Assembly (NCBI RefSeq): GCF_009910675.1
Contig: NZ_RSEJ01000024.1
Location: 42,307-106,306 of the forward strand
Direction: 5' to 3'
Source of the DNA: Photobacterium alginatilyticum
GTDB taxonomy: Bacteria; Pseudomonadota; Gammaproteobacteria; Enterobacterales; Vibrionaceae
DNA length: 64,000 nt
Made by a program: the position numbers and the translations under genes. Positions 34,513 to 42,112 of this stretch are shown here, piece by piece (position 1 is the stretch's first letter; every line of letters begins with the position of its first letter). Below the pieces are notes generated by a model that was not told where the DNA came from, searched no databases, and worked only from the letters and a program-made list of their open reading frames with translations.

Positions 34513-35406
34513 GTGGGTAGAGTGTTATTACTGGTTTTAGCCTTGTGGGGCACAGGCAGTGCCGTTGCAGCAACAGATGAAACCAAACTGGATCCGAGCA
34601 AAATTCAAACAGCCTCTGTCAGTACCTTTGTTACCGATCTCAAATCTGGCGAAACCTTGTTTCAAAAAAATGCTGATATCGTTATGCCGATTGCATCGAT
34701 CACCAAACTGATGACCGCCATGGTCGTGTTGGATGCCGACCTTTCCCTTAAAGAGAAGATCACTTTCGACAAAACCGATAAAGAGCGTATCTATAACGGT
34801 TATTCACGCATCAGAATGGAATCTCAGCTCAGCCGCGGCGAAGCCATTCATATTGCCCTGATGTCATCCGAAAACCTTGCCTCTGCAGCACTGGCTGACA
34901 ACTACCCTGGCGGTTATAGTGCTTTTGTCGAGGCCATGAATGCCAAAGCCAAATCTCTGGGAATGACTGATACCCGCTTTGTGGACAGCTCCGGCCTTAG
35001 CCCAAAGAATGTCTCAACAGCAGCCGACATCAGCAAGATGGTAAAAGCGGCATACGATTATCCTGAGATCCGCAAGTACAGCACCACCCCGGTTCATACC
35101 GCATATTTCAAAAAACCGAGATACAAACTGGGATATACAAACACCAACGCCCTTGCCCGCGGTAAAAAGTGGAACGTCGAACTGAGCAAGACCGGTTACC
35201 TCGATATTGCCGGCTATTGCCTTGCGATGGTTACCAGTATCGATGGCAATAAACTATTGATGGTAATGCTTGATGCTTACGGCAAACTTACCCCTGTCGG
35301 TGATGCGGGAAGAATTAAAAGATGGATCCAGACCGGAAATAGCGGCAAAATTTCTGACTCAGCCAAACATTACCAACGCACCAAATTAGCTGAACTAACC
35401 CAGTAG
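34513..35406 (+). CDS. pbpG: D-alanyl-D-alanine endopeptidase (PBP7-like)
   Basis: A 297-residue periplasmic serine peptidase that cuts D-Ala-mDAP cross-links in peptidoglycan. The signal peptide ends near AVAA (about 20). The three active-site motifs are SITK (SxxK), SEN (SxN) and KTG. The GTG start at 34513 is supported by AAGGAG 5 bp upstream and a proper signal sequence immediately after it. Length agrees with E. coli PbpG (about 310). The next gene starts 45 bp downstream. Confidence 0.92.
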   Translation: MGRVLLLVLALWGTGSAVAATDETKLDPSKIQTASVSTFVTDLKSGETLFQKNADIVMPIASITKLMTAMVVLDADLSLKEKITFDKTDKERIYNGYSRIRMESQLSRGEAIHIALMSSENLASAALADNYPGGYSAFVEAMNAKAKSLGMTDTRFVDSSGLSPKNVSTAADISKMVKAAYDYPEIRKYSTTPVHTAYFKKPRYKLGYTNTNALARGKKWNVELSKTGYLDIAGYCLAMVTSIDGNKLLMVMLDAYGKLTPVGDAGRIKRWIQTGNSGKISDSAKHYQRTKLAELTQ

Positions 35407-35451
35407 CGAAGTCGCTCTATTTTTCGATGTAACTCAGGAAATGGCCTACAA

Positions 35452-36384
35452 GTGCACAATAACAAACAAGTATGCATAGGTATCCTAAACTATTCCGGCT
35501 GCCTTCAGTCTGCAGTATTTGGCCTGAGTGAACTGTTCTTGCTGGCCAATCGCATTGGCCAGCAAGAAGACTCAAACATTCAGTTTGAAACCAGCATCAT
35601 CCAATCTATTGACAATCAGCGGCCTCATTATCAGGTTCTTGTGATCCCTCCTAGCCTGGACGAGCAAACCTATCAGGCCCCTCCGGCGGATCTTTGCGAC
35701 TGGATTGTCTCCGCCCACCAGGCGGGGACTATTATCTGCTCTGCCTGTGCGGGGGCGTTCATCCTAGCCGCTACAGGGCTTCTCGATGCCAGGGAAGTCA
35801 CGACGCATTGGGGGCTGGCAGATAAGCTATCAACCCGTTTTCCTGCCCTTGTGCTTAACAGCGAGAGAATTCTCGTCAATGACGGTGACATTATTACTGC
35901 CGGAGGGATTATGTCATGGGTCGATCTGGGACTGGAGTTAGTTGCCCAGTTTTCGCACCCCAGTATTATGCGTCAGCTTGGAAAAAGTATGGTAGTCGAT
36001 ACGGGTGAGCGGGAGCAGCGTTACTACACGCGCTTTATCCCCAGACGTGGCCATGGCGATCAGGCCGTGCTGCAAATACAGCAATATATCCAGATTAACT
36101 TTCACCGAGCAATTTCTGTCACCAAATTATCTGAAATGAGTTTTCTGACTGAAAGAACCTTCTTGCGCCGCTTTGTTAAGGCAACAGGACTAAAACCAAT
36201 TGAATACCTACAAAGGACACGTATTCAGAAAGCCTGTGATTTAATCGAATCATCAACGGCAAGTATTGAGTCCATTGCCAGTCAGGTTGGATACGAAGAT
36301 ATCAGTGCCTTTCGGAAGATATTCATCAGAATAACAGGCCTGACACCGAGAGACTTTCGCCGCCGCTTTACAAGAGAGTCCTAG
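35452..36384 (+). CDS. GlxA-family transcriptional regulator (DJ-1/PfpI plus AraC)
   Basis: A 310-residue regulator. Residues 1-185 are a DJ-1/PfpI-like amidotransferase-type domain with a nucleophile-elbow-like CSACAGAFILAA (Cys near 98). Residues about 210-308 carry two AraC helix-turn-helix motifs (AISVTKLSEMSFLTERTFLRR and SIASQVGYEDISAFRKIF). Relatives control arginine, choline or carnitine metabolism. The GTG start at 35452 lies 46 bp after pbpG. The target is unknown; the convergent hydrolase gene ends 6 bp away. Confidence 0.9.
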   Translation: MHNNKQVCIGILNYSGCLQSAVFGLSELFLLANRIGQQEDSNIQFETSIIQSIDNQRPHYQVLVIPPSLDEQTYQAPPADLCDWIVSAHQAGTIICSACAGAFILAATGLLDAREVTTHWGLADKLSTRFPALVLNSERILVNDGDIITAGGIMSWVDLGLELVAQFSHPSIMRQLGKSMVVDTGEREQRYYTRFIPRRGHGDQAVLQIQQYIQINFHRAISVTKLSEMSFLTERTFLRRFVKATGLKPIEYLQRTRIQKACDLIESSTASIESIASQVGYEDISAFRKIFIRITGLTPRDFRRRFTRES

Positions 36385-36389
36385 CCTCG

Positions 36390-37334
36390 CTAGCTGGCTT
36401 TTTTCTGCTCCGACTTGGCTGATTTGTATTTTTCGTTGATGAAGCCAGACATGAGTTTGATTGCTTCCCGGGCTTCACTTAACTGGTAAAACAACGGATA
36501 GACATGGGGAACCCCCTTCACCACATTGATAGTGACATCGCCTCCATCTTCGCCAATTTTTTCGGCGAGATTTACCGCATCATCCATTAACAACTCTTCG
36601 GTACCTGCCGTAATAAAAATCGGCGGTAAACCGTGCAGTTTGGCGTAATACGGCGAAATATCTGGATCACAAGGGTTCTGGTTACCGATATAGTTATTGC
36701 GCATCAACAGCAGCGTACTCAAATCAAAGAAGGGATCATCTTTGCACTTTTTAAAGGCTGATTCGCCGGTAACGGCCATATCCGATACCGGTGACATCAG
36801 GATCGCACCGGCTGGCATAGGAAGATTGGCATCTCTTAATCTGAGCAAGGTTGTCATCGCTAGATTCCCCCCTGCTGAATCACCGGCCAATACGATTTGG
36901 TGTGGTAAATAACCTTGAATGAGCAGTGCGCGATAGACGGCAAAGCACTCATCAGGGGCGGTGGGATAAGGATTCTCGGGAGCAAGACTGTAGTTCACCA
37001 TTAAACCACGTGATTTTGTCGCATTAGCCAGGCGGCCCAAAAAGGCACCATGTATTTTAGGGCTATGAAAACAAAAACCACCACCGTGAAAATACAAAAT
37101 TATTTTACTGCCGCTGCTACGGGGCATATTGACCCAATCACAAGATATATGGGCAAATTTAGTTGGGATAACTTCCATCCCTTTTGGCGCCGAGATCAAT
37201 GCACCATAGTTATCAATACTTAAAATCAAATCACGCATTTCTTGTGTGGTATTACAACCAGCAAGTCGCTGTCGCATGATCCGAAATAACACCTTATTGA
37301 AAGCCCTATTTCGCCAACTATCCATAAACGCCAC
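36390..37334 (-). CDS. Alpha/beta hydrolase, hormone-sensitive lipase family
   Basis: A 314-residue esterase/lipase. HGGGFCFHS (oxyanion hole, about 83-91) and GDSAGG (nucleophile Ser about 158) are the class IV hallmarks; Asp/His partners lie in the C-terminal region (around MDDA and GVPHVYP). It probably hydrolyses short to medium acyl esters. No signal peptide. It is transcribed away from the phasin genes and converges on the GlxA-type regulator. A lipid or PHA connection is suggested by context only. Confidence 0.88.
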   Translation of the reverse strand: MAFMDSWRNRAFNKVLFRIMRQRLAGCNTTQEMRDLILSIDNYGALISAPKGMEVIPTKFAHISCDWVNMPRSSGSKIILYFHGGGFCFHSPKIHGAFLGRLANATKSRGLMVNYSLAPENPYPTAPDECFAVYRALLIQGYLPHQIVLAGDSAGGNLAMTTLLRLRDANLPMPAGAILMSPVSDMAVTGESAFKKCKDDPFFDLSTLLLMRNNYIGNQNPCDPDISPYYAKLHGLPPIFITAGTEELLMDDAVNLAEKIGEDGGDVTINVVKGVPHVYPLFYQLSEAREAIKLMSGFINEKYKSAKSEQKKAS

Positions 37335-37491
37335 CTTTATTACAATTCAGTAACAAATTTAGGATTAAATATCCTGATTGGTCAACATATGGCAGAAAAA
37401 CATTGCTCAATCTCCCAAACAACTGCGATTAAATATGTCCAAAATAATGAACATCGCTGTTTAAATCTGACTACGCCATACAATTAAAAAA

Positions 37492-37519
37492 GGTGCGCGT
37501 GCATGGCCCACGCGCAACC
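37492..37519 (-). terminator. Terminator of the phasin gene region
   Basis: Stem TGCGCGTG/CACGCGCA with a 7-nt loop. On the minus strand it is followed by a run of T (A run at 37486-37491), as expected for termination of leftward transcripts. Confidence 0.8.
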
Positions 37520-37523
37520 TAAA

Positions 37524-37608
37524 AGGCAAACTGCCTACAGACTGGGAAAGGCAGTTATGCCTAACAGGGTTACATTATCGTCTGGCTGGCTTATTGATCG
37601 TAACCCTG
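37524..37608. other. Two further stacked hairpins downstream of the phasin gene
   Basis: Hairpin 37524-37562 pairs AGGCA..ACTGCCT with AGGCAGT..TGCCT. Hairpin 37565-37608 has a perfect 9-bp stem CAGGGTTAC/GTAACCCTG. With the terminator they form three successive structures between the phasin stop and the end of transcription: a structured 3' UTR or a small RNA. Confidence 0.5.
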
Positions 37609-37617
37609 CGCTGGCAG

Positions 37618-37977
37618 TTACTCTGCTTCTGCCAACTTCTCAACCGCGACTGTCAGCTTGTCGATTTTTTCATCCATACGCTCAAGCTTCTCACGGTCAA
37701 CGCCACTGAGGCGGTAGAAAAGGTCATTCATACCTGCTTCCACTTCATCAGTCGCTTTTTCTGCATTTTTACCAATGCATTCTTTAGCTTCAATTTCGAC
37801 TTCTTTACCACGCTCGACGAGCTCGTCGAATACCTGGTTAGTTTTCTCATTGATTTGTTGCGCTTCTTCTAGGCTGCGGCTATAAAGACCTAAACCGGCT
37901 AGCCAGATGTTGCGTGCAACACCTTCACCACTTTCAACGACATTTTTGGCCGCTTTCACTACTGTGTTATCGCTCAT
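37618..37977 (-). CDS. Phasin-family protein
   Basis: A 119-residue amphipathic helical protein that coats polyhydroxyalkanoate granules. The conserved NIWLAGLGLYSRSLEEAQ segment (about 22-39) is the phasin hallmark of the PhaI/PhaF group, and the C-terminal region VDREKLERMDEKIDKL forms a coiled coil. The ATG at 37977 is preferred over upstream in-frame ones because AGGGGG lies 8 bp before it. It is 94 bp downstream of a longer phasin gene on the same strand. Confidence 0.87.
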   Translation of the reverse strand: MSDNTVVKAAKNVVESGEGVARNIWLAGLGLYSRSLEEAQQINEKTNQVFDELVERGKEVEIEAKECIGKNAEKATDEVEAGMNDLFYRLSGVDREKLERMDEKIDKLTVAVEKLAEAE

Positions 37978-38071
37978 AATCATATCCCCCTGCGTATTCA
38001 CGCTGGATTGTCAAAATATCTATACAAACACCGATGGCTCACTTGCTATCTGTGCGTGTTCCTTACACCGC

Positions 38072-38668
38072 TTAGGCTTCAGTTGCCGGCTTTTTTTCCT
38101 CAACTGGCTTAGCGGCCACGGCTTTTGGCTGTACCGGCTCAGAAGTGGTTTTCTTCTCAGCCACTGGTTCTTTAGGTACCGGAGTTGCAGCCTTAACAGG
38201 CTTACGACGCGCAACGCTTGGTTTTCTTGTCCGCGTTGTGGCCGGCTTATCAGCAGACTTTGCGGTCGTTTTCTTCGCCGCAGGTTTCGCTGCCGGCTTC
38301 GCCACTTCTTGCTGGCGAGCCAATAGCGCTTCAATGTTTGAAGTCAGTTGATCAATCTTGTCATCGACACGGTCAAGACGCTCATTATCAATACCAATAA
38401 GCTTCTGAACCACCGTGTGTACACGCTCTTCAATCGCTACCGAAGTATGACTGCGCGCTGTATGTACGCGCTCTTTGGTTTTAGATTCAACAGCTCGACC
38501 GCGTTCAATTAACTCATCGAATAAGCTTTTTCCTTTATCCGACAATTGATTTACTTCGTCTGCACTTTTTGCATAAGCGCCCAAACCAGCTAACCAGATG
38601 TTGTAGACCATAGCGTCACGAATCTGCTCTTTTTTAGATTCTTCCGCAGTCTGTTTAAAGATGCCCAT
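38072..38668 (-). CDS. Phasin with histone H1-like basic tail
   Basis: A 198-residue protein in two parts. Residues 1-120 are a phasin domain with the same NIWLAGLGAYAKS motif and VDDKIDQL coiled coil as its neighbour. Residues 125-198 are a low-complexity tail of Ala/Lys/Pro/Thr repeats (AKPAAKK, TRTRKPS), like PhaF of Pseudomonas, whose tail binds DNA and helps segregate granules. The start at 38668 follows GGAGGG; the longer frame adds MEGTL. It heads the phasin pair. Confidence 0.85.
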   Translation of the reverse strand: MGIFKQTAEESKKEQIRDAMVYNIWLAGLGAYAKSADEVNQLSDKGKSLFDELIERGRAVESKTKERVHTARSHTSVAIEERVHTVVQKLIGIDNERLDRVDDKIDQLTSNIEALLARQQEVAKPAAKPAAKKTTAKSADKPATTRTRKPSVARRKPVKAATPVPKEPVAEKKTTSEPVQPKAVAAKPVEEKKPATEA

Positions 38669-38838
38669 GAGTGTGCCCTCCATATCTCTGTGACAACTTG
38701 TCAGCCAGTGGGTATTGCCTGACTGCTTAACTACAGAATATGAATTTCAATTAGAATGTTCTTACTAAAACAACAATTTATCGTGTGCTGGATCAAAAAA
38801 TCGAACAACAATTCGGCGAGGTAGAGGGGGAAGGAAAA

Positions 38839-38858
38839 AGAGCCCATCGATGGGCTCT
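38839..38858. terminator. Palindromic terminator between the phasin and PHA-granule genes
   Basis: AGAGCCCATC/GATGGGCTCT, a perfect 10-bp palindrome; A-rich on the left and TATTTAG on the right. On the minus strand it lies 20 bp after the PHA-granule protein stop and ends in CTTTTTCC, so it should terminate that gene. Confidence 0.75.
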
Positions 38859-38878
38859 ATTTAGTGCAATAAATTCAA

Positions 38879-39208
38879 TTAATTAGGAAGCAGCAACTGA
38901 TCCAGGCGCTCAGAAATATGGTTTTCAATACTGGCCGAGAATAGACTGGCCGCAAACCCTAGTTTCAGTTCTATCGTAATCTTGCCCTCCTCGGAGTGCA
39001 GAAAGCCCCTTGCAGACGCGTGATTGATCAGAAGCTTATTCTCTTCCCAAGCCCAGGTGAGTCCATATTCCTGCTCAAGCTCTCCTGCGATTTGCTCCGA
39101 TAGAACAGTGATATCATCTAAAGGAAAATCATGGTTACGTTCAATAAAAATAGTCACAAAGAAGCTCACTCGATTTAGTGTATTTACTCGGTTACTTCTT
39201 TTTAACAT
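38879..39208 (-). CDS. Polyhydroxyalkanoic acid system (PHA_gran_rgn) family protein
   Basis: A small protein of up to 109 residues. The motif ELEQEYGLTWAWEENKLLI followed by GKITIELKLGFAASLFSASIE matches the PHA-granule-region family linked to polyhydroxyalkanoate clusters. The start is uncertain: the ATG at 39208 adds about 17 residues, while a GTG at 39157 begins at the conserved IFIERNH segment. With two phasins beside it, this section serves carbon-storage granules; the polymerase genes are not in the window. Confidence 0.75.
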   Translation of the reverse strand: MLKRSNRVNTLNRVSFFVTIFIERNHDFPLDDITVLSEQIAGELEQEYGLTWAWEENKLLINHASARGFLHSEEGKITIELKLGFAASLFSASIENHISERLDQLLLPN

Positions 39209-39266
39209 ACCTGTGCACGATTTTCATTTCTGTGGTGAAGATCCAATAGTGAATAATCTATATCAC

Positions 39267-39788
39267 TCACAGAATATTCAGTTTCCTGAAAAGCTGTGTT
39301 GCCCACATCGCGCTGCCAACTGCCAGCCTCGCTCCCTTGACCGCCTGGCCGTACGGGCGATGCTCTGTCGGTGAAAACAATGCACCAAGCAACAGCCCCA
39401 TTCCGGCCACTTTCAGCACCGGAGCCTCGGCGTTTAATATGATATAGCTGCCAGCCAAGGCAACCACACACTGCTGGAACTGCGTACATTCGACAGGCAA
39501 CCCATGGGCTTCGCGAACAAACTGCTCACAGTTCTGGCTAAATAGGTTATACGACCGACCAACTTGCTGAGTGGCGTAATGGTAAGCTTGCTCAGGCTTT
39601 GCACTGGTAATTGTGCTTACCACGATGTCCCTTCCCTCTGAAAACTCATCCAAGGTATCCAACTGAACCCGACGTCTTTTTTTCGAATTATGAACCACAC
39701 ATCCATTGCCGTCCGAAATACCATAATGCCAATAAGTACTGCATCTGATTTTTAATACTGTCCCCTTAGGGTAATAGAATTCTGACAT
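39267..39788 (-). CDS. LRAT/NlpC-like protein with hydrophobic C-terminus
   Basis: A 173-residue protein of the permuted papain-like (LRAT) superfamily. The HYGISDG segment supplies the candidate catalytic His and NCEQFVREAHG the Cys. Residues about 105-165 contain one or two hydrophobic stretches (VVALAGSYIILNAE and LKVAGMGLLLGALF), so it may be membrane attached. Homologues act as acyltransferases or lipases on phospholipids. The start at 39788 has AGGAG 8 bp upstream; the longer frame is discarded. Confidence 0.75.
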   Translation of the reverse strand: MSEFYYPKGTVLKIRCSTYWHYGISDGNGCVVHNSKKRRRVQLDTLDEFSEGRDIVVSTITSAKPEQAYHYATQQVGRSYNLFSQNCEQFVREAHGLPVECTQFQQCVVALAGSYIILNAEAPVLKVAGMGLLLGALFSPTEHRPYGQAVKGARLAVGSAMWATQLFRKLNIL

Positions 39789-40122
39789 CTTAATTACTCC
39801 TATCCGCCCTTTACATCTCAACTTTTTTAGCTTGATGATATTTTTAATGTCTTGTTGTTCTTGCAAATTCTTTAGGCTCAACTACGTGCTTGAATGAAAG
39901 TACGTCTTATTTAACGGTAAGTGTAATACAAATACTGACTGTATCATGTCTAAGGTCAAGGACTGATGTGTCTCATTTCTAAGATATCTTTACTAAATAG
40001 CCAGTTACCTAGGTGATATCACTTTTTTGCTGCTATAAATATAAGGTAGTGTAATTCTTTTACATCAAGAAATTACAATAACGCATAAATGTACTTGGTC
40101 TGTAATAAATAAAGATATTACT
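39789..40122. other. Intergenic region upstream of mltD
   Basis: An AT-rich stretch between divergent genes that must hold both promoters. I see no clear operator or terminator. Confidence 0.4.
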
Positions 40123-41325
40123 ATGAAGTATTATATTATTATTTTTGTTGTGATCATTATTTCTGGTTGTCAGGGAATTTCGCAAGTTGAGCAATCAACT
40201 GCTTCATTACCTAAGCCAGAAAACACAAATCGTCTGTTTCCCGACTTGTTCAATCACCACTGTGAAATAGACAACAAGCAGGTAAATGACATCCTGGCAG
40301 ACGCCAGCTTATCTGCCCCGAAGAATGAAAAGCATGTCGTTGAAACACCAGCGCCAATAAACCCTGACCTGTGGGATATACTGGGGGGTGCTTTTGATAT
40401 TCCTGTGCCTGATGATAAGCGGGTTGAATACTATAAAAATTGGTACCTCTCCAACCCACACCATATCGACACAGTAACCAAACGCGCTAAACCCTTCTTG
40501 TTCTACATCTTTCAGCAGGTCGAACAGCGCGGTATGCCATACGAACTTGTGCTGCTCCCCTTTATCGAAAGCTCATTTGACCAATTTGCACACTCGCACC
40601 GCGGCGCGGCAGGCTTGTGGCAAATCACAGTCCCGACAGGCAAAACCTTTGGCCTGGAATATCTTAAAGGGTATGACGGGCGTCGGGATGTGATTACCTC
40701 TACCGTTGCTGCCCTGGATCTTCTTGACTACCTCTACGATAAATTTGATGGCAACTGGCTTCATGCAATGGCCGCATACAATACCGGTGAGGGGCGCGTC
40801 AGAAGAGCAATCAAGAAAAATACGGCCAAAGGCAAGCCCACTGATTTCTGGCACTTGAAGCTTCCAAAAGAAACCCGCCTGTACGTCCCCAAGCTTCTCG
40901 CCATGGCTGATCTCGTCAAAAACAGATCACACCATGACTTAAAACTTGCACGTATCGAACCAACAGAAGTACTTACCGAAATCACAATTAGCAATAGAGT
41001 AAAACTTGATCTTATTGCTGGCCAGGCAGGACTGACAAGCCAAACCTTGTACCAATTAAACCCTGGCTACATCAGCGGCTATACCTACCCAGGAAGAGAA
41101 AACAAATTATTAATCCCAAGCAGCAGCAAAAATCAGTTTTATAGCAACAGAAAAAGCTTTAATCGTTCACGTGAAGAATTCACCATTTACCACATTCAAC
41201 CTGGTGACTCCCTCAGTGAACTTGCCTTGCTAAATAACACCACGGTTGCTCGCATAATGAATGCCAACGATATGTCTGCATCAATGATAATTGCAGGTCA
41301 ACAACTGCTTATTCCGCAGCCTTAA
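40123..41325 (+). CDS. mltD: Membrane-bound lytic murein transglycosylase D-like
   Basis: A 400-residue lipoprotein (lipobox ISGC at about 12-15) that cleaves peptidoglycan glycan strands. The SLT domain (about 115-250) has catalytic Glu in LLPFIESSFDQFAHS and the following GAAGLWQIT and AAYNTGEGRV motifs. One clear LysM module ends the protein (YHIQPGDSLSELALLNN), preceded by a degenerate one. Family D is recognised by this order and length (E. coli MltD 452 residues). Its last 17 bp overlap the convergent gene at 41309. Confidence 0.9.
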   Translation: MKYYIIIFVVIIISGCQGISQVEQSTASLPKPENTNRLFPDLFNHHCEIDNKQVNDILADASLSAPKNEKHVVETPAPINPDLWDILGGAFDIPVPDDKRVEYYKNWYLSNPHHIDTVTKRAKPFLFYIFQQVEQRGMPYELVLLPFIESSFDQFAHSHRGAAGLWQITVPTGKTFGLEYLKGYDGRRDVITSTVAALDLLDYLYDKFDGNWLHAMAAYNTGEGRVRRAIKKNTAKGKPTDFWHLKLPKETRLYVPKLLAMADLVKNRSHHDLKLARIEPTEVLTEITISNRVKLDLIAGQAGLTSQTLYQLNPGYISGYTYPGRENKLLIPSSSKNQFYSNRKSFNRSREEFTIYHIQPGDSLSELALLNNTTVARIMNANDMSASMIIAGQQLLIPQP

Positions 41326-41707
41326 CCGGTACCTCTGCACTCGATACGTCAGCAAGATGAGCACTGTCCTCTTCTGGCGTATATTCAAGGCGAACAGAGG
41401 CGTTCCACACTTCCTGAATAGCTTCATACTTTGCCTGCACCATAGGTTGTACCTGTTGCTCCAGGACAGTTAACGTCTGCAAATCCAACTCGTTATGAGA
41501 CAAAGACAATCCGACAAGGATACCGGCCAGTAAACAAACAGGCGCAATTAAGCTTCGTATAGCGGTTAAACAACATATAGAAAATACTGATACAATAGTT
41601 GCCAGGTATATATTCCCCGTGAACTCACTATAAAAAGCGGTATATATAGCCACACCTTGAAGAAATACACCGAACAACAAAAAAGTTAATTTCATAACAG
41701 CCACCAC
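41309..41707 (-). CDS. Small inner-membrane protein of unknown function
   Basis: A protein of up to 132 residues with three hydrophobic segments (about 5-25, 32-50, 52-70) and an acidic C-terminal tail. An ATG at 41695 is an alternative start. It overlaps the 3' end of mltD by 17 bp in convergent orientation. I do not recognise the family. The composition is normal for a membrane protein, but no motif or coupled neighbour supports a function. Confidence 0.5.
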   Translation of the reverse strand: MVAVMKLTFLLFGVFLQGVAIYTAFYSEFTGNIYLATIVSVFSICCLTAIRSLIAPVCLLAGILVGLSLSHNELDLQTLTVLEQQVQPMVQAKYEAIQEVWNASVRLEYTPEEDSAHLADVSSAEVPVKAAE

Positions 41708-41887
41708 TTAACACTTTTTATCAATTATAGGTCTAAATAGTGGCCCGGCTAAGATTCAGGCGTTTATTTTGAACCCATCAAACTATTAACGCTGTTGTTG
41801 ATTTTTAGCCCCAAGCATATGAAATATGTTCTATACTTAATTTTACATCAAACATATCGGAGTTTTTTTATCATTAGAGGGAATTAT

Positions 41888-41989
41888 ATGCAACATACAG
41901 AAATGATCGTTCCAACCCAAATGGGCATTATTAGTCGAACAGTACTTACTGCTGTCGTATTTATGGTTTTCGGGCTTTTCATGATGTAA
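41888..41989 (+). CDS. 33-residue single-helix membrane peptide
   Basis: A very short gene with GAGGG 7 nt before the ATG. The product has a polar start (MQHTEMIVPTQMG) and one hydrophobic helix (TVLTAVVFMVFGLFMM). It stands alone between the membrane-protein gene and a perfect 12-bp-stem terminator at 42048-42076, so it looks like an independent transcript. I do not know its function; small membrane proteins of this size often modulate a larger partner. Confidence 0.5.
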   Translation: MQHTEMIVPTQMGIISRTVLTAVVFMVFGLFMM

Positions 41990-42047
41990 TTAAATACATT
42001 GAGGCTTGTTGAGATGAAATATCTTATACTTAGATCTCACCCCAAAT

Positions 42048-42076
42048 AAAAAGGCATGTTTATCACATGCCTTTTT
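42048..42076. terminator. Bidirectional terminator
   Basis: A perfect 12-bp stem AAAAAGGCATGT/ACATGCCTTTTT with a 5-nt loop, flanked by A and T runs. It can end both the small membrane-peptide transcript and the leftward kinase operon. Confidence 0.88.
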
Positions 42077-42112
42077 ATATTTCTCGAACTTATAGCGCAA
42101 GAGCAGTGAGAT

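Noticed and set aside
37565..37608. Integron attC-like site
   Set aside because: The 9-bp palindrome lacks the RYYYAAC/GTTRRRY core boxes and no integrase or cassette array is present.
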